Of a stretch of 64,000 nucleotides of DNA, positions 20,336 through 28,698 are shown one piece after another. The notes under the pieces are model-generated. The model searched no databases, had not been told where the DNA came from, and was given only the letters and a program-made list of their open reading frames with translations. Origin of the DNA: Acetobacterium paludosum (GTDB lineage: Bacteria > Bacillota > Clostridia > Eubacteriales > Eubacteriaceae); contig NZ_RXYA01000015.1 of the NCBI RefSeq assembly GCF_008086595.1, positions 1-64,000 on the forward strand. Direction: 5' to 3'. The position numbers and the translations under genes were made by a program. Each line of letters begins with the position of its first letter. Within the stretch, counting starts at the first letter, position 1.

Positions 20336-21076
20336 ATGAAAAATATAAAATTGATTATCAGTTATCGCGGAACACATTACTGTGGATGGCAAGTTCAAAC
20401 CAATGGCATTACGATTCAGGAGATCATTGAAAAAGCGATTGAACAACTAACCGGCGAACAAACAAACCTTATTGGTTCCGGGAGAACGGATGCCGGGGTT
20501 CACGCAATTGGACAATGTGCAAATTTTTTAACCGATTCTACAATCCCGCCAGAAGCTTTTTATAAAGCGCTTAATACAAAGTTGCCGGATGATATTCGTA
20601 TCATTGAAAGTCAACGGTGTGATCAAAGCTTTCATAGCCGTTATGATGCAAAAGGAAAGAGTTATGTCTATAAAATATGTGAAGAGCATGTGGTTAGTCC
20701 CTTTACAACAGATTTGGCATTTCATGTTGCCGATTCACTTGATTGGAAAGCGATGAAAGAAGCGGCAGCATATTTTATCGGTGAACATGATTTTAGATCA
20801 TTTATGGCAAGTGGAAGTTCGGTCAAAAGTACGGTGAGAACAATTGAAGAGATTTCTTTTGATAAAAATGACAGTCTTCGAGAAATTACGTTTAAAGGAA
20901 ATGGTTTTTTATACAACATGGTCCGGATTATGGTGGGAACACTCTACGAAGTTGGACGTCATCGTATTGCCAGCCACGATATACAAAAGATCATTTTAAG
21001 CAAGAATCGAAGTTTAGCAGGGATTACAGCACCGGCATACGGGCTTTATCTAAAAGAAGTATATTATGCGAATTAA
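20336..21076 (+). CDS. truA: tRNA pseudouridine(38-40) synthase TruA
   Basis: A 246-residue TruA converting U38-U40 of the anticodon arm to pseudouridine. The catalytic Asp is in GSGRTDAGVHA (about residue 52); other hallmarks are FHSRYDAKGKSYVY, FIGEHDFRSFMA and GNGFLYNMVRIMVGTL. It follows ecfT by 9 bases, the conserved ecf-truA-rplM order of Firmicutes. Confidence 0.97.
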   Translation: MKNIKLIISYRGTHYCGWQVQTNGITIQEIIEKAIEQLTGEQTNLIGSGRTDAGVHAIGQCANFLTDSTIPPEAFYKALNTKLPDDIRIIESQRCDQSFHSRYDAKGKSYVYKICEEHVVSPFTTDLAFHVADSLDWKAMKEAAAYFIGEHDFRSFMASGSSVKSTVRTIEEISFDKNDSLREITFKGNGFLYNMVRIMVGTLYEVGRHRIASHDIQKIILSKNRSLAGITAPAYGLYLKEVYYAN

Positions 21077-21101
21077 TTAGGCTTAAATGAAAACAAATAA
21101 C

Positions 21102-21130
21102 TTGACACACCCGGGAAGATGCTATAAAAT
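21102..21130 (+). promoter_or_regulatory. Sigma-A promoter of rplM-rpsI
   Basis: TTGACA at 21102-21107 and TAAAAT at 21125-21130 are 17 bases apart (TATAAA at 21123 is an alternative). The predicted start is near 21137. Confidence 0.75.
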
Positions 21131-21136
21131 TAATGA

Positions 21137-21254
21137 TGGACGTTAATGTATCCTTAGCCCAGATACTAGAAAATACGATTTCCGATAACTCCCACTTATC
21201 GGAAAACCAAAAATAATACAAATAAGAAATTATAAACTGAGGAGGACTTTTGAG
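21137..21254 (+). promoter_or_regulatory. L13-type leader of rplM-rpsI
   Basis: About 118 untranslated bases with a perfect 10-bp stem TTTCCGATAA (21179-21188) / TTATCGGAAA (21196-21205) around a 7-base loop, and no T run after it. The position, directly before rplM, is that of the L13 leader known in Firmicutes, where the product is thought to bind its own mRNA. Confidence 0.65.
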
Positions 21255-21692
21255 ATGAATGCGAATGCTACAAAAATGGCCAAATCTCATGAAATAGACC
21301 GTAAATGGTATGTTATTGATGCAGAAGGTAAGGTATTAGGAAGATTAGCTACAGAAGTTGCTGATATTTTACGAGGTAAAAATAAGCCGATTTATTCACC
21401 ACATATGGATTGCGGTGATTTTGTAATTATTATCAATGCTGAAAAAATTGTGTTAACAGGAAATAAATTAGATCAGAAATTATATAAAACATATTCCGGT
21501 TATTCCGGTGGATTAAAGGAAATGACTTACAGAAAATTCTTAGCTGAGAAACCAGAACTTTTGGTTTTTAAAGCAGTAAAGGGTATGATCCCTCATAACA
21601 AATTAGGGGATAAGGTTGCTACAAAACTTAAAGTTTATGCAGGTAGTGAACATCCACACGCTGCGCAATTGCCAGAAGTTTACGAATTTTAA
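21255..21692 (+). CDS. rplM: 50S ribosomal protein L13
   Basis: A 145-residue L13 with [40 protein letters not shown] and [10 protein letters not shown]. It is an early 23S assembly protein and probably the regulator of the leader before it. GAGGAGG precedes the ATG at 21255; a later in-frame ATG at the usual L13 start cannot be excluded. Confidence 0.97.
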   Translation: MNANATKMAKSHEIDRKWYVIDAEGKVLGRLATEVADILRGKNKPIYSPHMDCGDFVIIINAEKIVLTGNKLDQKLYKTYSGYSGGLKEMTYRKFLAEKPELLVFKAVKGMIPHNKLGDKVATKLKVYAGSEHPHAAQLPEVYEF

Positions 21693-21715
21693 CGCTGAGA
21701 AGGAGGAAATAGAGA

Positions 21716-22108
21716 ATGGCTAAAGTACAATATTTTGGAACTGGAAGAAGAAAAACCTCGGTTGCCCGAGTTCGTTTATTACCCGGGAGTGGAAAATTTA
21801 CAATTAACGGACGTGATATTGATGAATTTTTCGGAATGGAAACACTTAAGGTAATCGCAAGACAACCTTTGAAATTAACTGAAACCCTGGATACCTATGA
21901 TGTGATCGTTAATGTTCATGGCGGCGGATTTACAGGACAAGCGGGAGCAATCAGACATGGGATTTCCCGTGCATTGCTTGAAGCGGACATCAACCTGAGA
22001 CCAGCACTTAAACGTGCCGGTTACTTAACCCGAGATTCTCGAATGGTTGAAAGAAAGAAATACGGTCTTAAAAAAGCCCGTCGTGCACCACAGTTTTCAA
22101 AACGTTAA
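21716..22108 (+). CDS. rpsI: 30S ribosomal protein S9
   Basis: A 130-residue S9 with [19 protein letters not shown] and the C-terminal [12 protein letters not shown] tail that reaches P-site tRNA. AAGGAGG precedes the start. It ends the rplM-rpsI unit with a strong terminator. Confidence 0.98.
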   Translation: MAKVQYFGTGRRKTSVARVRLLPGSGKFTINGRDIDEFFGMETLKVIARQPLKLTETLDTYDVIVNVHGGGFTGQAGAIRHGISRALLEADINLRPALKRAGYLTRDSRMVERKKYGLKKARRAPQFSKR

Positions 22109-22126
22109 TAACAGACTTTTCACAGG

Positions 22127-22157
22127 GTCCTGCGACATTCAATGTTGCAGGACTTTT
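22127..22157 (+). terminator. Terminator after rpsI
   Basis: GTCCTGCGACATT pairs with AATGTTGCAGGAC (one G-T pair), followed by TTTT. Confidence 0.85.
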
Positions 22158-22193
22158 AAGTGTTACAATAGTTAATTAAGAAAGTAGGAATTT

Positions 22194-24008
22194 ATGAACA
22201 ACAAACAGCCCATTATAAACATTGCTGTCATCGCCCACGTCGATGCCGGGAAATCTACTCTAGTAGATGCCCTTTTAGGACAAAGCCATGTTTTCAGGGA
22301 TAATCAGGAGGTCGTAGACTGTGTTATGGACAGTAATGACCTAGAACGTGAACGTGGTATCACAATTTATTCAAAGAACTGTTCAATCATGTACAAGGAT
22401 ATTAAAATCAATATTGTCGACACACCAGGACATGCCGATTTTTCATCAGAAGTTGAACGTATTCTAAAAACCGTCGATACTGTCGTTCTTTTAGTCGACT
22501 CCAGTGAAGGACCGATGCCTCAAACACGTTTTGTATTAAACAAATCCTTGGAACAGGGCATAAACCCAATTCTTTTTATCAATAAAATTGACAAAAAAGA
22601 TCAACGTGCCGAAGAAGTGGTCGATATGGTTTTTGATCTTTTCGTAGAACTGAAAGCGACTGACGAACAATTGGATTTTCCGGTGCTTTATGGTATCGCA
22701 AAAGAGGGCATTGCAATTCGGGATATGAGTGATGAAAGAGTCAATTTACAACCACTTTTTGAAACCATCGTTGAACACGTTGGACTGCACGATGATATGA
22801 GTCTGGAACCTTTGCAAATTCAAGTTTCATCACTTGCTTATGATGATTACATTGGCCGCTTGGGAATTGGAAAAATATACACCGGTACCATTCATGCAGG
22901 GGATCAAGTAGAAGTCTGTAAACAAGATGGCACGTTTAAAAAAGAAAAAATTAATCAGGTATTTGTTTACAAGGGTTTGGCTAGAGTTGAAGTCAAAGAG
23001 GCAAAAGCCGGTGATATTGTTGTAATTTCAGGTATTTCAGATATTTCGATTGGTGAAACCATTGGTGAAGTCAACCAGGTTCAACCGATGGAAATGATTG
23101 AAATTGAGGAACCGACACTTTCAATGAACTTCATGGTAAATAAATCGCCATTTGCAGGACAAGTTGGAAAATTTGTTACGACTCGTCATATTCGAGCTCG
23201 TCTTGAAAAAGAGCTGGAAGTAAATGTTGGATTAAAGGTAGAAGATATGGCTGATACGACTGATGGATTCAAGGTTTCCGGCAGAGGGGAACTTCATCTG
23301 TCGATTCTGATAGAAAACATGCGTCGCGAAGGCTACGAACTAGCCGTATCAAAACCTGAAGTCATTATGCATCGTGATGAAAATGGAAAACTAATGGAAC
23401 CGGTTGAAGGTGTCATTATTTCTGTTCCTGAAAAATATTCTGGTGCGGTTATTTCTAAACTGAATGTTCGAAAAGGACAAATGGAAACCATGTACTCTGA
23501 TGAAGGCTGGACGAAAATGGAATTTTTAGTGCCGACTCGTGGCTTATTAGGGTATCAAAGTGAATTTATTAATGATACCCATGGCGAAGGAACCATGGTT
23601 CGCCGCTTTGCTTCTTTTGAACAGCATAAAGGGGATATTCCGCAACGACAGAATGGCGTACTCATTTCACAATTCAATGGCGAAACCATGGCATACTCAC
23701 TTTTCAATTTAAGTGATCGTGGGGAAATGATGGTTGCAGCTGGAACAAAGGTATATGAAGGTATGGTCATTGGGATTAATAATCGTAGCGATGACATGAC
23801 CGTCAACCCAACTAAGAATAAAAAAATGACAAATGTTCGTTCTTCCGGAACAGATGAAGCTTTGAAATTAATTGAACCCAAAATAATGACGTTAGAGCAG
23901 GCGTTAGAGTTTATTAATGATGATGAGTTGGTAGAAGTAACGCCAAGTGATATTCGAATCCGAAAGAAAGTACTATCCGAATTAGATCGAAAAAGAACTA
24001 AACGCTAA
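22194..24008 (+). CDS. typA: Ribosome-binding translational GTPase TypA/BipA
   Basis: A 604-residue translational GTPase: G1 AHVDAGKST (about residue 15), switch region [12 protein letters not shown]3 DTPGHADF, G4 NKIDKKD, then EF-Tu-like and EF-G-like domains and the TypA-specific C-terminal domain ([28 protein letters not shown]). It acts in ribosome assembly and stress adaptation. The length is standard. Confidence 0.97.
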   Translation: MNNKQPIINIAVIAHVDAGKSTLVDALLGQSHVFRDNQEVVDCVMDSNDLERERGITIYSKNCSIMYKDIKINIVDTPGHADFSSEVERILKTVDTVVLLVDSSEGPMPQTRFVLNKSLEQGINPILFINKIDKKDQRAEEVVDMVFDLFVELKATDEQLDFPVLYGIAKEGIAIRDMSDERVNLQPLFETIVEHVGLHDDMSLEPLQIQVSSLAYDDYIGRLGIGKIYTGTIHAGDQVEVCKQDGTFKKEKINQVFVYKGLARVEVKEAKAGDIVVISGISDISIGETIGEVNQVQPMEMIEIEEPTLSMNFMVNKSPFAGQVGKFVTTRHIRARLEKELEVNVGLKVEDMADTTDGFKVSGRGELHLSILIENMRREGYELAVSKPEVIMHRDENGKLMEPVEGVIISVPEKYSGAVISKLNVRKGQMETMYSDEGWTKMEFLVPTRGLLGYQSEFINDTHGEGTMVRRFASFEQHKGDIPQRQNGVLISQFNGETMAYSLFNLSDRGEMMVAAGTKVYEGMVIGINNRSDDMTVNPTKNKKMTNVRSSGTDEALKLIEPKIMTLEQALEFINDDELVEVTPSDIRIRKKVLSELDRKRTKR

Positions 24009-24060
24009 GCAATAATGATCCCTTCGAAATAATTTAAATTTGAATTTTATGTTTGTATCG

Positions 24061-24099
24061 ACAACCTCAGGAACGCACTATCTGTGTTTCTGAGGTTGT
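24061..24099 (+). terminator. Hairpin after typA
   Basis: ACAACCTCAG pairs with CTGAGGTTGT around an inner stem ACGCA/TGTGT. Only a short AT-rich tail follows, so termination strength is uncertain. Confidence 0.65.
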
Positions 24100-24155
24100 T
24101 AAAATAAGGGAATAAAAAGAAATTCATATTAATTTAAATAATCAATCAAAATAGA

Positions 24156-24185
24156 TTGACCGTTAAACTTTTTATGTGCTATGAT
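24156..24185 (+). promoter_or_regulatory. Putative promoter of the DUF4870-like gene
   Basis: TTGACC at 24156-24161 and TATGAT at 24180-24185 with an 18-base spacer, 33 bases before the gene. Confidence 0.6.
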
Positions 24186-24217
24186 GAGTAAAATCTTAGC
24201 TAGGAGGTTAACAACAA

Positions 24218-24586
24218 ATGATTGATATTGATAAGCAGGAAGCTGAAGAAGGTAAAGTAATTTCTATTTTTGCATACCTTGGTATTTTATTTTTAATTCC
24301 ATTGTTGGCAGGAAAAGACAATAAATTTGCACAGTTTCATGCAAATCAGGGCTTGGTATTGTGTTTAGCATCTTTCGCCATGTGGATTGTGTATTCGATT
24401 TTGAATTTGCTCTTTTCACCCTTCGGGATTTTAGGTGGTATTCTTAGCATGATCATCGGATTAGTTTATCTTGTCGCTTCATTGGGGATTTTGGCACTTA
24501 TGATTATTGGAATAATAAATGTCGTGAATCTTGAAGCAAAACCTCTTCCCGTTCTTGGTAGTATTACATTAATAAAATCCTACTAG
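24218..24586 (+). CDS. Small membrane protein, DUF4870-like
   Basis: A 122-residue protein with three hydrophobic segments (about residues 18-31, 45-68 and 74-105). The motif DNKFAQFHANQGLVL resembles the FHA.QaL motif of DUF4870 and Tic20-like small membrane proteins; function unknown. AGGAGG precedes the start. It stands alone between two terminators. Confidence 0.75.
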   Translation: MIDIDKQEAEEGKVISIFAYLGILFLIPLLAGKDNKFAQFHANQGLVLCLASFAMWIVYSILNLLFSPFGILGGILSMIIGLVYLVASLGILALMIIGIINVVNLEAKPLPVLGSITLIKSY

Positions 24587-24612
24587 TCATTCATTTTAAA
24601 GTTGATCATAAT

Positions 24613-24644
24613 AAAAAGCATTACTAAAATAGTAGTGCTTTTTT
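24613..24644 (+). terminator. Terminator after the DUF4870-like gene
   Basis: AAAAAGCATTACT pairs with AGTAGTGCTTTTTT, which ends in a T run. Confidence 0.9.
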
Positions 24645-24734
24645 ACTTTACATAATAATTTTGGAAAGTCGGCTATAAATACAACTGTATTATAGAAATG
24701 AAGCAAAAGGTATTTAGCAAAATTTGTTTATGAA

Positions 24735-24743
24735 TGCTATAAT
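24735..24743 (+). promoter_or_regulatory. Extended -10 promoter before the AI-2E family gene
   Basis: TGCTATAAT is an extended -10 box 22 bases before the start; no good -35 box is seen. Confidence 0.5.
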
Positions 24744-24764
24744 ATTAAAAAAGGTGGTAAAGAA

Positions 24765-25949
24765 ATGGAAAATAGTGATAAGGGAAAAAAAAATAAGCCG
24801 GAGATGAGTGAAATGACGTTTAGAAATTATCTGTTTTTGATTTCTTTCGCCATTTGTCTTTTTGTTGCGTTGTTAAACATTAATTACTTAGTTGGTTATT
24901 TAGGCATATTTATGAACATCATTACGCCGGTATTGATTGGATTAGGAATATCATTTGTCTTAAATATTCCCATGTCTTTTATCGAAAGGCATTTCTTGAC
25001 TTTTATGGAAAAATTTAAGAATAAGAAAAATAAAGACTTAAGTAAGACTAAACGGGTTATTGCGATAACCATTACATTTGTTTTGATGCTGGGAATTATT
25101 GCCGCTATTATTACATTTATTGTTCCACAAGTAAGCGAAAGTGTAAATACACTTATTGATAAATTACCAGGATATATTGATTCATTTAATACTTTGGTAG
25201 ATCAGGGATTAGCATTCTTTGGACTGCCGGCAGCATTGTGGAATGATCTCACGATTCAATGGGATGAACTATGGGGTCAATTTGGAGGGCTGGTGATCAA
25301 TTCAGTACCAGAAATATTTAATGTTACGAAAAGTGTCACAACCGGGATCGTTAATATCGTAATGGGGATCGTAATTTCAATTTATCTTCTTGCAGACAAG
25401 GAAAAACTTTTGGCTTTAAAGGACAAACTCATTTATGCTTATATCCGAAAAGATCGAGCAGATTTTATACAAGATGTAAGCATTACTGCTAATCAGGTCT
25501 TTCATGGCTTTATTGCAGGCCAATTGACAGAAGCTTTTATTCTGGGAACCCTCTGCACCATCGGGTTGGCGATTCTGCAAATTCCCTACGCACTGCTCAT
25601 CGGTGTTCTTGTCGGGATGACCAGTGTTATTCCTGTATTTGGAGCATTTCTTGGTGCCGTTCCCAGTGGCTTTATATTATTAGTGGTCAATCCATTCTAT
25701 TGTCTGATTTTTGTTATTTATATTGTTGTACTCCAGCAAATTGAGACCAATGTAATATATCCACGGGTCGTGGGAAGTTCAGTTGGGCTATCAGGTCTTT
25801 GGGTGCTAATCGGAATGATTATTGGTGGAAGTCTGTTCGGTATTCTGGGGACTATTTTAGGAATACCTACTTTTGCTGTTATTTATGCAGTATTTAGAAA
25901 AATAACAAACGAACGCATTATAAAGAAGACCATGAGTGATATTGATTAA
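24765..25949 (+). CDS. AI-2E family (PerM/YtvI-like) transporter
   Basis: A 394-residue polytopic membrane protein with seven to eight hydrophobic segments. The family pattern is clear in FVLNIPMSFIER, the periplasmic-side VPQVSESVNTLIDKLPGYI, and the C-terminal block GVLVGMTSVIPVFGAFLGAVP followed by IETNVIYPRVVGSSVGLSGLW. Members export small molecules or exchange ions; the substrate here is unknown. A hydrophilic N-terminal tail of about 22 residues precedes the first segment. Confidence 0.9.
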   Translation: MENSDKGKKNKPEMSEMTFRNYLFLISFAICLFVALLNINYLVGYLGIFMNIITPVLIGLGISFVLNIPMSFIERHFLTFMEKFKNKKNKDLSKTKRVIAITITFVLMLGIIAAIITFIVPQVSESVNTLIDKLPGYIDSFNTLVDQGLAFFGLPAALWNDLTIQWDELWGQFGGLVINSVPEIFNVTKSVTTGIVNIVMGIVISIYLLADKEKLLALKDKLIYAYIRKDRADFIQDVSITANQVFHGFIAGQLTEAFILGTLCTIGLAILQIPYALLIGVLVGMTSVIPVFGAFLGAVPSGFILLVVNPFYCLIFVIYIVVLQQIETNVIYPRVVGSSVGLSGLWVLIGMIIGGSLFGILGTILGIPTFAVIYAVFRKITNERIIKKTMSDID

Positions 25950-25952
25950 AAT

Positions 25953-25991
25953 AAAAAAGGATTCCGGCAGTTTTGCAGGAGTCCTTTTTTT
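25953..25991. terminator. Bidirectional terminator between convergent genes
   Basis: AAAAAAGGA(TT)CC and GG(AG)TCCTTTTTTT flank a loop, with A runs on the left and T runs on the right. It can serve the AI-2E gene and the minus-strand lipase-like gene. Confidence 0.8.
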
Positions 25992-25999
25992 AGTTGAAT

Positions 26000-26848
26000 T
26001 TATTTGTTTTTGAATTTATTTTTTTCGATTCGTTGTTTTACCTTAGAGACAAGCAGAGAAAGGTTTGTCGTGAAATTTTGAATTCCCGAATAAAGAGGAT
26101 GACGATTGTCAAAATCACGAATATCACCATTTTGATTCAATAATCGATTGGGTGGGTGATTACGATGGGGAAGTCTTGATTCTGTCCCGACAACAATTCG
26201 TTTTGCGGCAATGTTAATGAATAGTATATTGACGACATCCCAGGCGCATTCATAAGCTATTATTTTGTCCTGGTTTGCTTTGATTTGGAGAGTGTATTTG
26301 CGAATGAATTCGGCCGAAAAGCCCTGGCTGTTAAAAGTAATACAATGAGATATCTTATTGCCATCAACAATGGTAATATATTGTCCATTATTTCCGCCTT
26401 TGGAATGGCCGGTGATGATGTAGTCGTTAATATTAAAGGTATCATTTACCTCATGAAAAAATTCCAGTGCCTTTATTTGTTGCGGGGTATCGCAAAGAAA
26501 ACCGCCCTTAATGTTATCAATCCATCCAGTACCTGTAGTACCGCGAAAAGCAATGATTCCAGTATTCTCAGCTTGTTCAAAAAAGCAATATGCGACAAGA
26601 GCACTTTCTGGATGATTGGTATAAGCAAGGACCTTTAAAGAAGTGAGATGCGAATTCGTTTGAATTAAATGTAGGGAATTTGACCACTCGGTTGAAGACA
26701 TGGCACAATCTCCTGCTAAGGATTTAACCCTTTTTAAGAGTGCTGCAACCATTTCACCAACTGTATAATCATGAAGTGCCGATGAGGCAATTGGAAGATC
26801 CAATGCCGCAAGTTGACTGAGTAAGTTGAGCTCATTGTGATATAACAT
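26000..26848 (-). CDS. Alpha/beta-hydrolase, DUF2974 (Mbeg1-like) lipase family
   Basis: A 282-residue protein with the nucleophile elbow GHSKGGN (Ser149), a strand-turn IIAFRGTTG before it (about residue 98), and DNRHPLYSGI near the end that may supply the histidine. These fit DUF2974 family hydrolases, common in Clostridia and of unknown substrate. There is no signal peptide, so it is probably cytoplasmic. It lies 27 bases downstream of the CmpB-type gene on the same strand and is probably co-transcribed with it. Confidence 0.85.
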   Translation of the reverse strand: MLYHNELNLLSQLAALDLPIASSALHDYTVGEMVAALLKRVKSLAGDCAMSSTEWSNSLHLIQTNSHLTSLKVLAYTNHPESALVAYCFFEQAENTGIIAFRGTTGTGWIDNIKGGFLCDTPQQIKALEFFHEVNDTFNINDYIITGHSKGGNNGQYITIVDGNKISHCITFNSQGFSAEFIRKYTLQIKANQDKIIAYECAWDVVNILFINIAAKRIVVGTESRLPHRNHPPNRLLNQNGDIRDFDNRHPLYSGIQNFTTNLSLLVSKVKQRIEKNKFKNK

Positions 26849-26875
26849 GTTTTTTACTTCCTATTAGTTATGTTT

Positions 26876-27796
26876 TCAAAAAAAATATTTATTAACGCTT
26901 TTCTGGTTTGAATCAGGATTATTTTTGGTTTTATTTTTTGTTAAAATTGCTTTGTATATTTCTAATGATGATTGAAAGTTATGGTGGGACATGCCGGGAA
27001 ATGCTTTCATAATACGTTTATGTGCATAACGGTTGATTTTTCGTGTTTCATTAATACGATTAACCAGATAAATGACCAGATTTTGGGCGGAATCCATGGC
27101 CTCTGCAAGGGTACTATCTTTTAATTCCTGAACCTTACTTTGGGCGGAATCTATGGCATCTGCCAGCGTACCATCTTTTAATTCCTGAATCTTTGCAGCA
27201 AATTCATGAGCGGTTGAGATTCCTTTATCTTTTAAACTGTCTTTGAATTCGGTCGTTGCATCATAAATGCTGACCAGCTTTTTATTAAAGACGAGAGTTT
27301 CATGGGTTGATTCAACCACATCGCAGAGAAAAAAAACAGCCGTAATGGTCGCGATAATTTGAATCCACAAAGCAGAAAAACTGGTAATAATTCCCTGGAC
27401 AAAAGGATAAATAAAATACATCAGGGCTAGGGACATGATGCCAAAGAAAAATGAATTAAGCAAACAGACGCGACCATTAATATTATATTTTTTATTTGAG
27501 TAATCCCACCATTTGGCATGAAATATTTTTTCCATCCCCCAACTAGTGATGTATTCTAGACTGCTGGTAAAAACAACACCCAGTAAAAATACGACCGGGG
27601 CATCGCTGGTGAAGGGCAGCAGAAACATCACAATAAACAGAGCGCCAACACCATATATGGGACAATAAGGTCCGATTAAAAATCCGCGATTGGTAATTTT
27701 TCTCTCAAGGATTGAGCAATAAACAACTTCACAGATCCAGCCGATGAAGGCATAGAGGATAAAACAAATAAAGAGAAGACTTAGCGCATAGTACAT
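26876..27796 (-). CDS. CmpB-type putative ABC-transporter type IV membrane protein with repeated C-terminal helix
   Basis: A 306-residue protein. The N-terminal 160 residues have five to six membrane segments and the family pattern IGWICEVVYCSILERK, NRGFLIGPYCPIYGVGA and EYITSWGMEKIFHAKWWDYS (PF06541, CmpB type; no transport activity proven). The C-terminal part is cytoplasmic and helical and contains a 19-residue tandem repeat, QELKDGTLADAIDSAQ then QELKDSTLAEAMDSAQ, encoded by a 57-base direct repeat. Confidence 0.88.
   Translation of the reverse strand: MYYALSLLFICFILYAFIGWICEVVYCSILERKITNRGFLIGPYCPIYGVGALFIVMFLLPFTSDAPVVFLLGVVFTSSLEYITSWGMEKIFHAKWWDYSNKKYNINGRVCLLNSFFFGIMSLALMYFIYPFVQGIITSFSALWIQIIATITAVFFLCDVVESTHETLVFNKKLVSIYDATTEFKDSLKDKGISTAHEFAAKIQELKDGTLADAIDSAQSKVQELKDSTLAEAMDSAQNLVIYLVNRINETRKINRYAHKRIMKAFPGMSHHNFQSSLEIYKAILTKNKTKNNPDSNQKSVNKYFF
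27083..27196 (-). repeat. 57-bp tandem repeat inside the CmpB-type gene
   Basis: Two adjacent copies (27083-27139 and 27140-27196) each start TTGGGCGGAATC and contain ATCTTTTAATTCCTGAA. They differ at a few bases, mostly silent or conservative, and encode two heptad-rich helical units. Confidence 0.9.
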
Positions 27797-28032
27797 AAAT
27801 ACTTCCTTTCCAGCTGCTATTATTAAATCATTCTAACATATCAAATTGATGTCTCATAGATAAATCTGATTTCCTGGATAAATAGTTGTTAAATACAAAT
27901 ATTTATCCAAGATCAATGGATATGTTTTAGTTTTTTAAGACGATATCGTTTATAATAAAAGAAACAAGTCCTCAACAAACACTTATAATGGTGTAATTAA
28001 AACTAATTAACATAATAGAGGGAGACCATAAA

Positions 28033-28623
28033 ATGAAAACAACTCACATTGAAATTACCAGCAATGAACAACTGATTGATATTACCCAAAGCGTCAGAGA
28101 TTATATCTCTAAAATACGGTTAAAAGATGGTTTTGTCCATATTCAAATTCCGGAAAGAACATCAGCAGTTACCCTTTCGGTTAACGATAATTGGCGTTTG
28201 GAAAAGGAGTTCTTCAATAAGATCAATCATCTATTGCCGAAGTATGATGGCATGAAATTTACCGGTTGGACAACTGCAAATGTTAAAGCAAGCATTTTTG
28301 GCATGACGATTCAAATCATGGTTCAGGATGGAACGTTGATACTCGATAAAAATCAAAGTATTTATTTTGTTGAATTTCAGGGTCCGGGCGAACGACAGTA
28401 TTTTATGAGCTCCATGGGAACGACATTGTCTGAAAATGAAGAGCCTGAGATGCCCAACGATCTGAAAATACTATATAAAACACGTGAAAAATTTGAAGCC
28501 GAACAAGAAAAAATTAAAGAAGAAATGCGTATTGAATGGAAGCTTTGTGAGGAAAAACGATTATTGCTGGAAAAGGAAAAGGAAAAGGAAATAGAAATAG
28601 AAATAGAGCAATCAGAAGAATAA
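28033..28623 (+). CDS. YjbQ/UPF0047-like protein lacking the usual active-site histidines, with coiled-coil tail
   Basis: A 196-residue protein. Residues 1-130 follow the YjbQ (UPF0047) fold: ITSNEQLIDITQSVRDYI, VHIQIPERTSAVTLSV, TANVKASIFG and QSIYFVEFQGPGER. In canonical members the second motif is PHTTAAVTINE and the third contains NSDAHIKASL. Here the histidines are replaced (ERTSA and TTANVKASI), so catalysis is doubtful. Residues 145-196 are a charged coiled coil ending in an EKEKEKEIEIEIE low-complexity run. It starts after GAGGGAG and precedes the AAA+ gene by 75 bases with no terminator between. Confidence 0.8.
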   Translation: MKTTHIEITSNEQLIDITQSVRDYISKIRLKDGFVHIQIPERTSAVTLSVNDNWRLEKEFFNKINHLLPKYDGMKFTGWTTANVKASIFGMTIQIMVQDGTLILDKNQSIYFVEFQGPGERQYFMSSMGTTLSENEEPEMPNDLKILYKTREKFEAEQEKIKEEMRIEWKLCEEKRLLLEKEKEKEIEIEIEQSEE

Positions 28624-28698
28624 TAAATAGTGCGGATAGATACATAAACGGTGTAAAACAAGGGATGAACGATAAAAAGAACAGAAAGGCAGTAAAAA

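Noticed and set aside
28560-28620. GGAAAAGGAAAAGGAA run as an unusual regulatory repeat
   Set aside because: It is the codon run for the Lys-Glu coiled-coil tail of the YjbQ-like protein.
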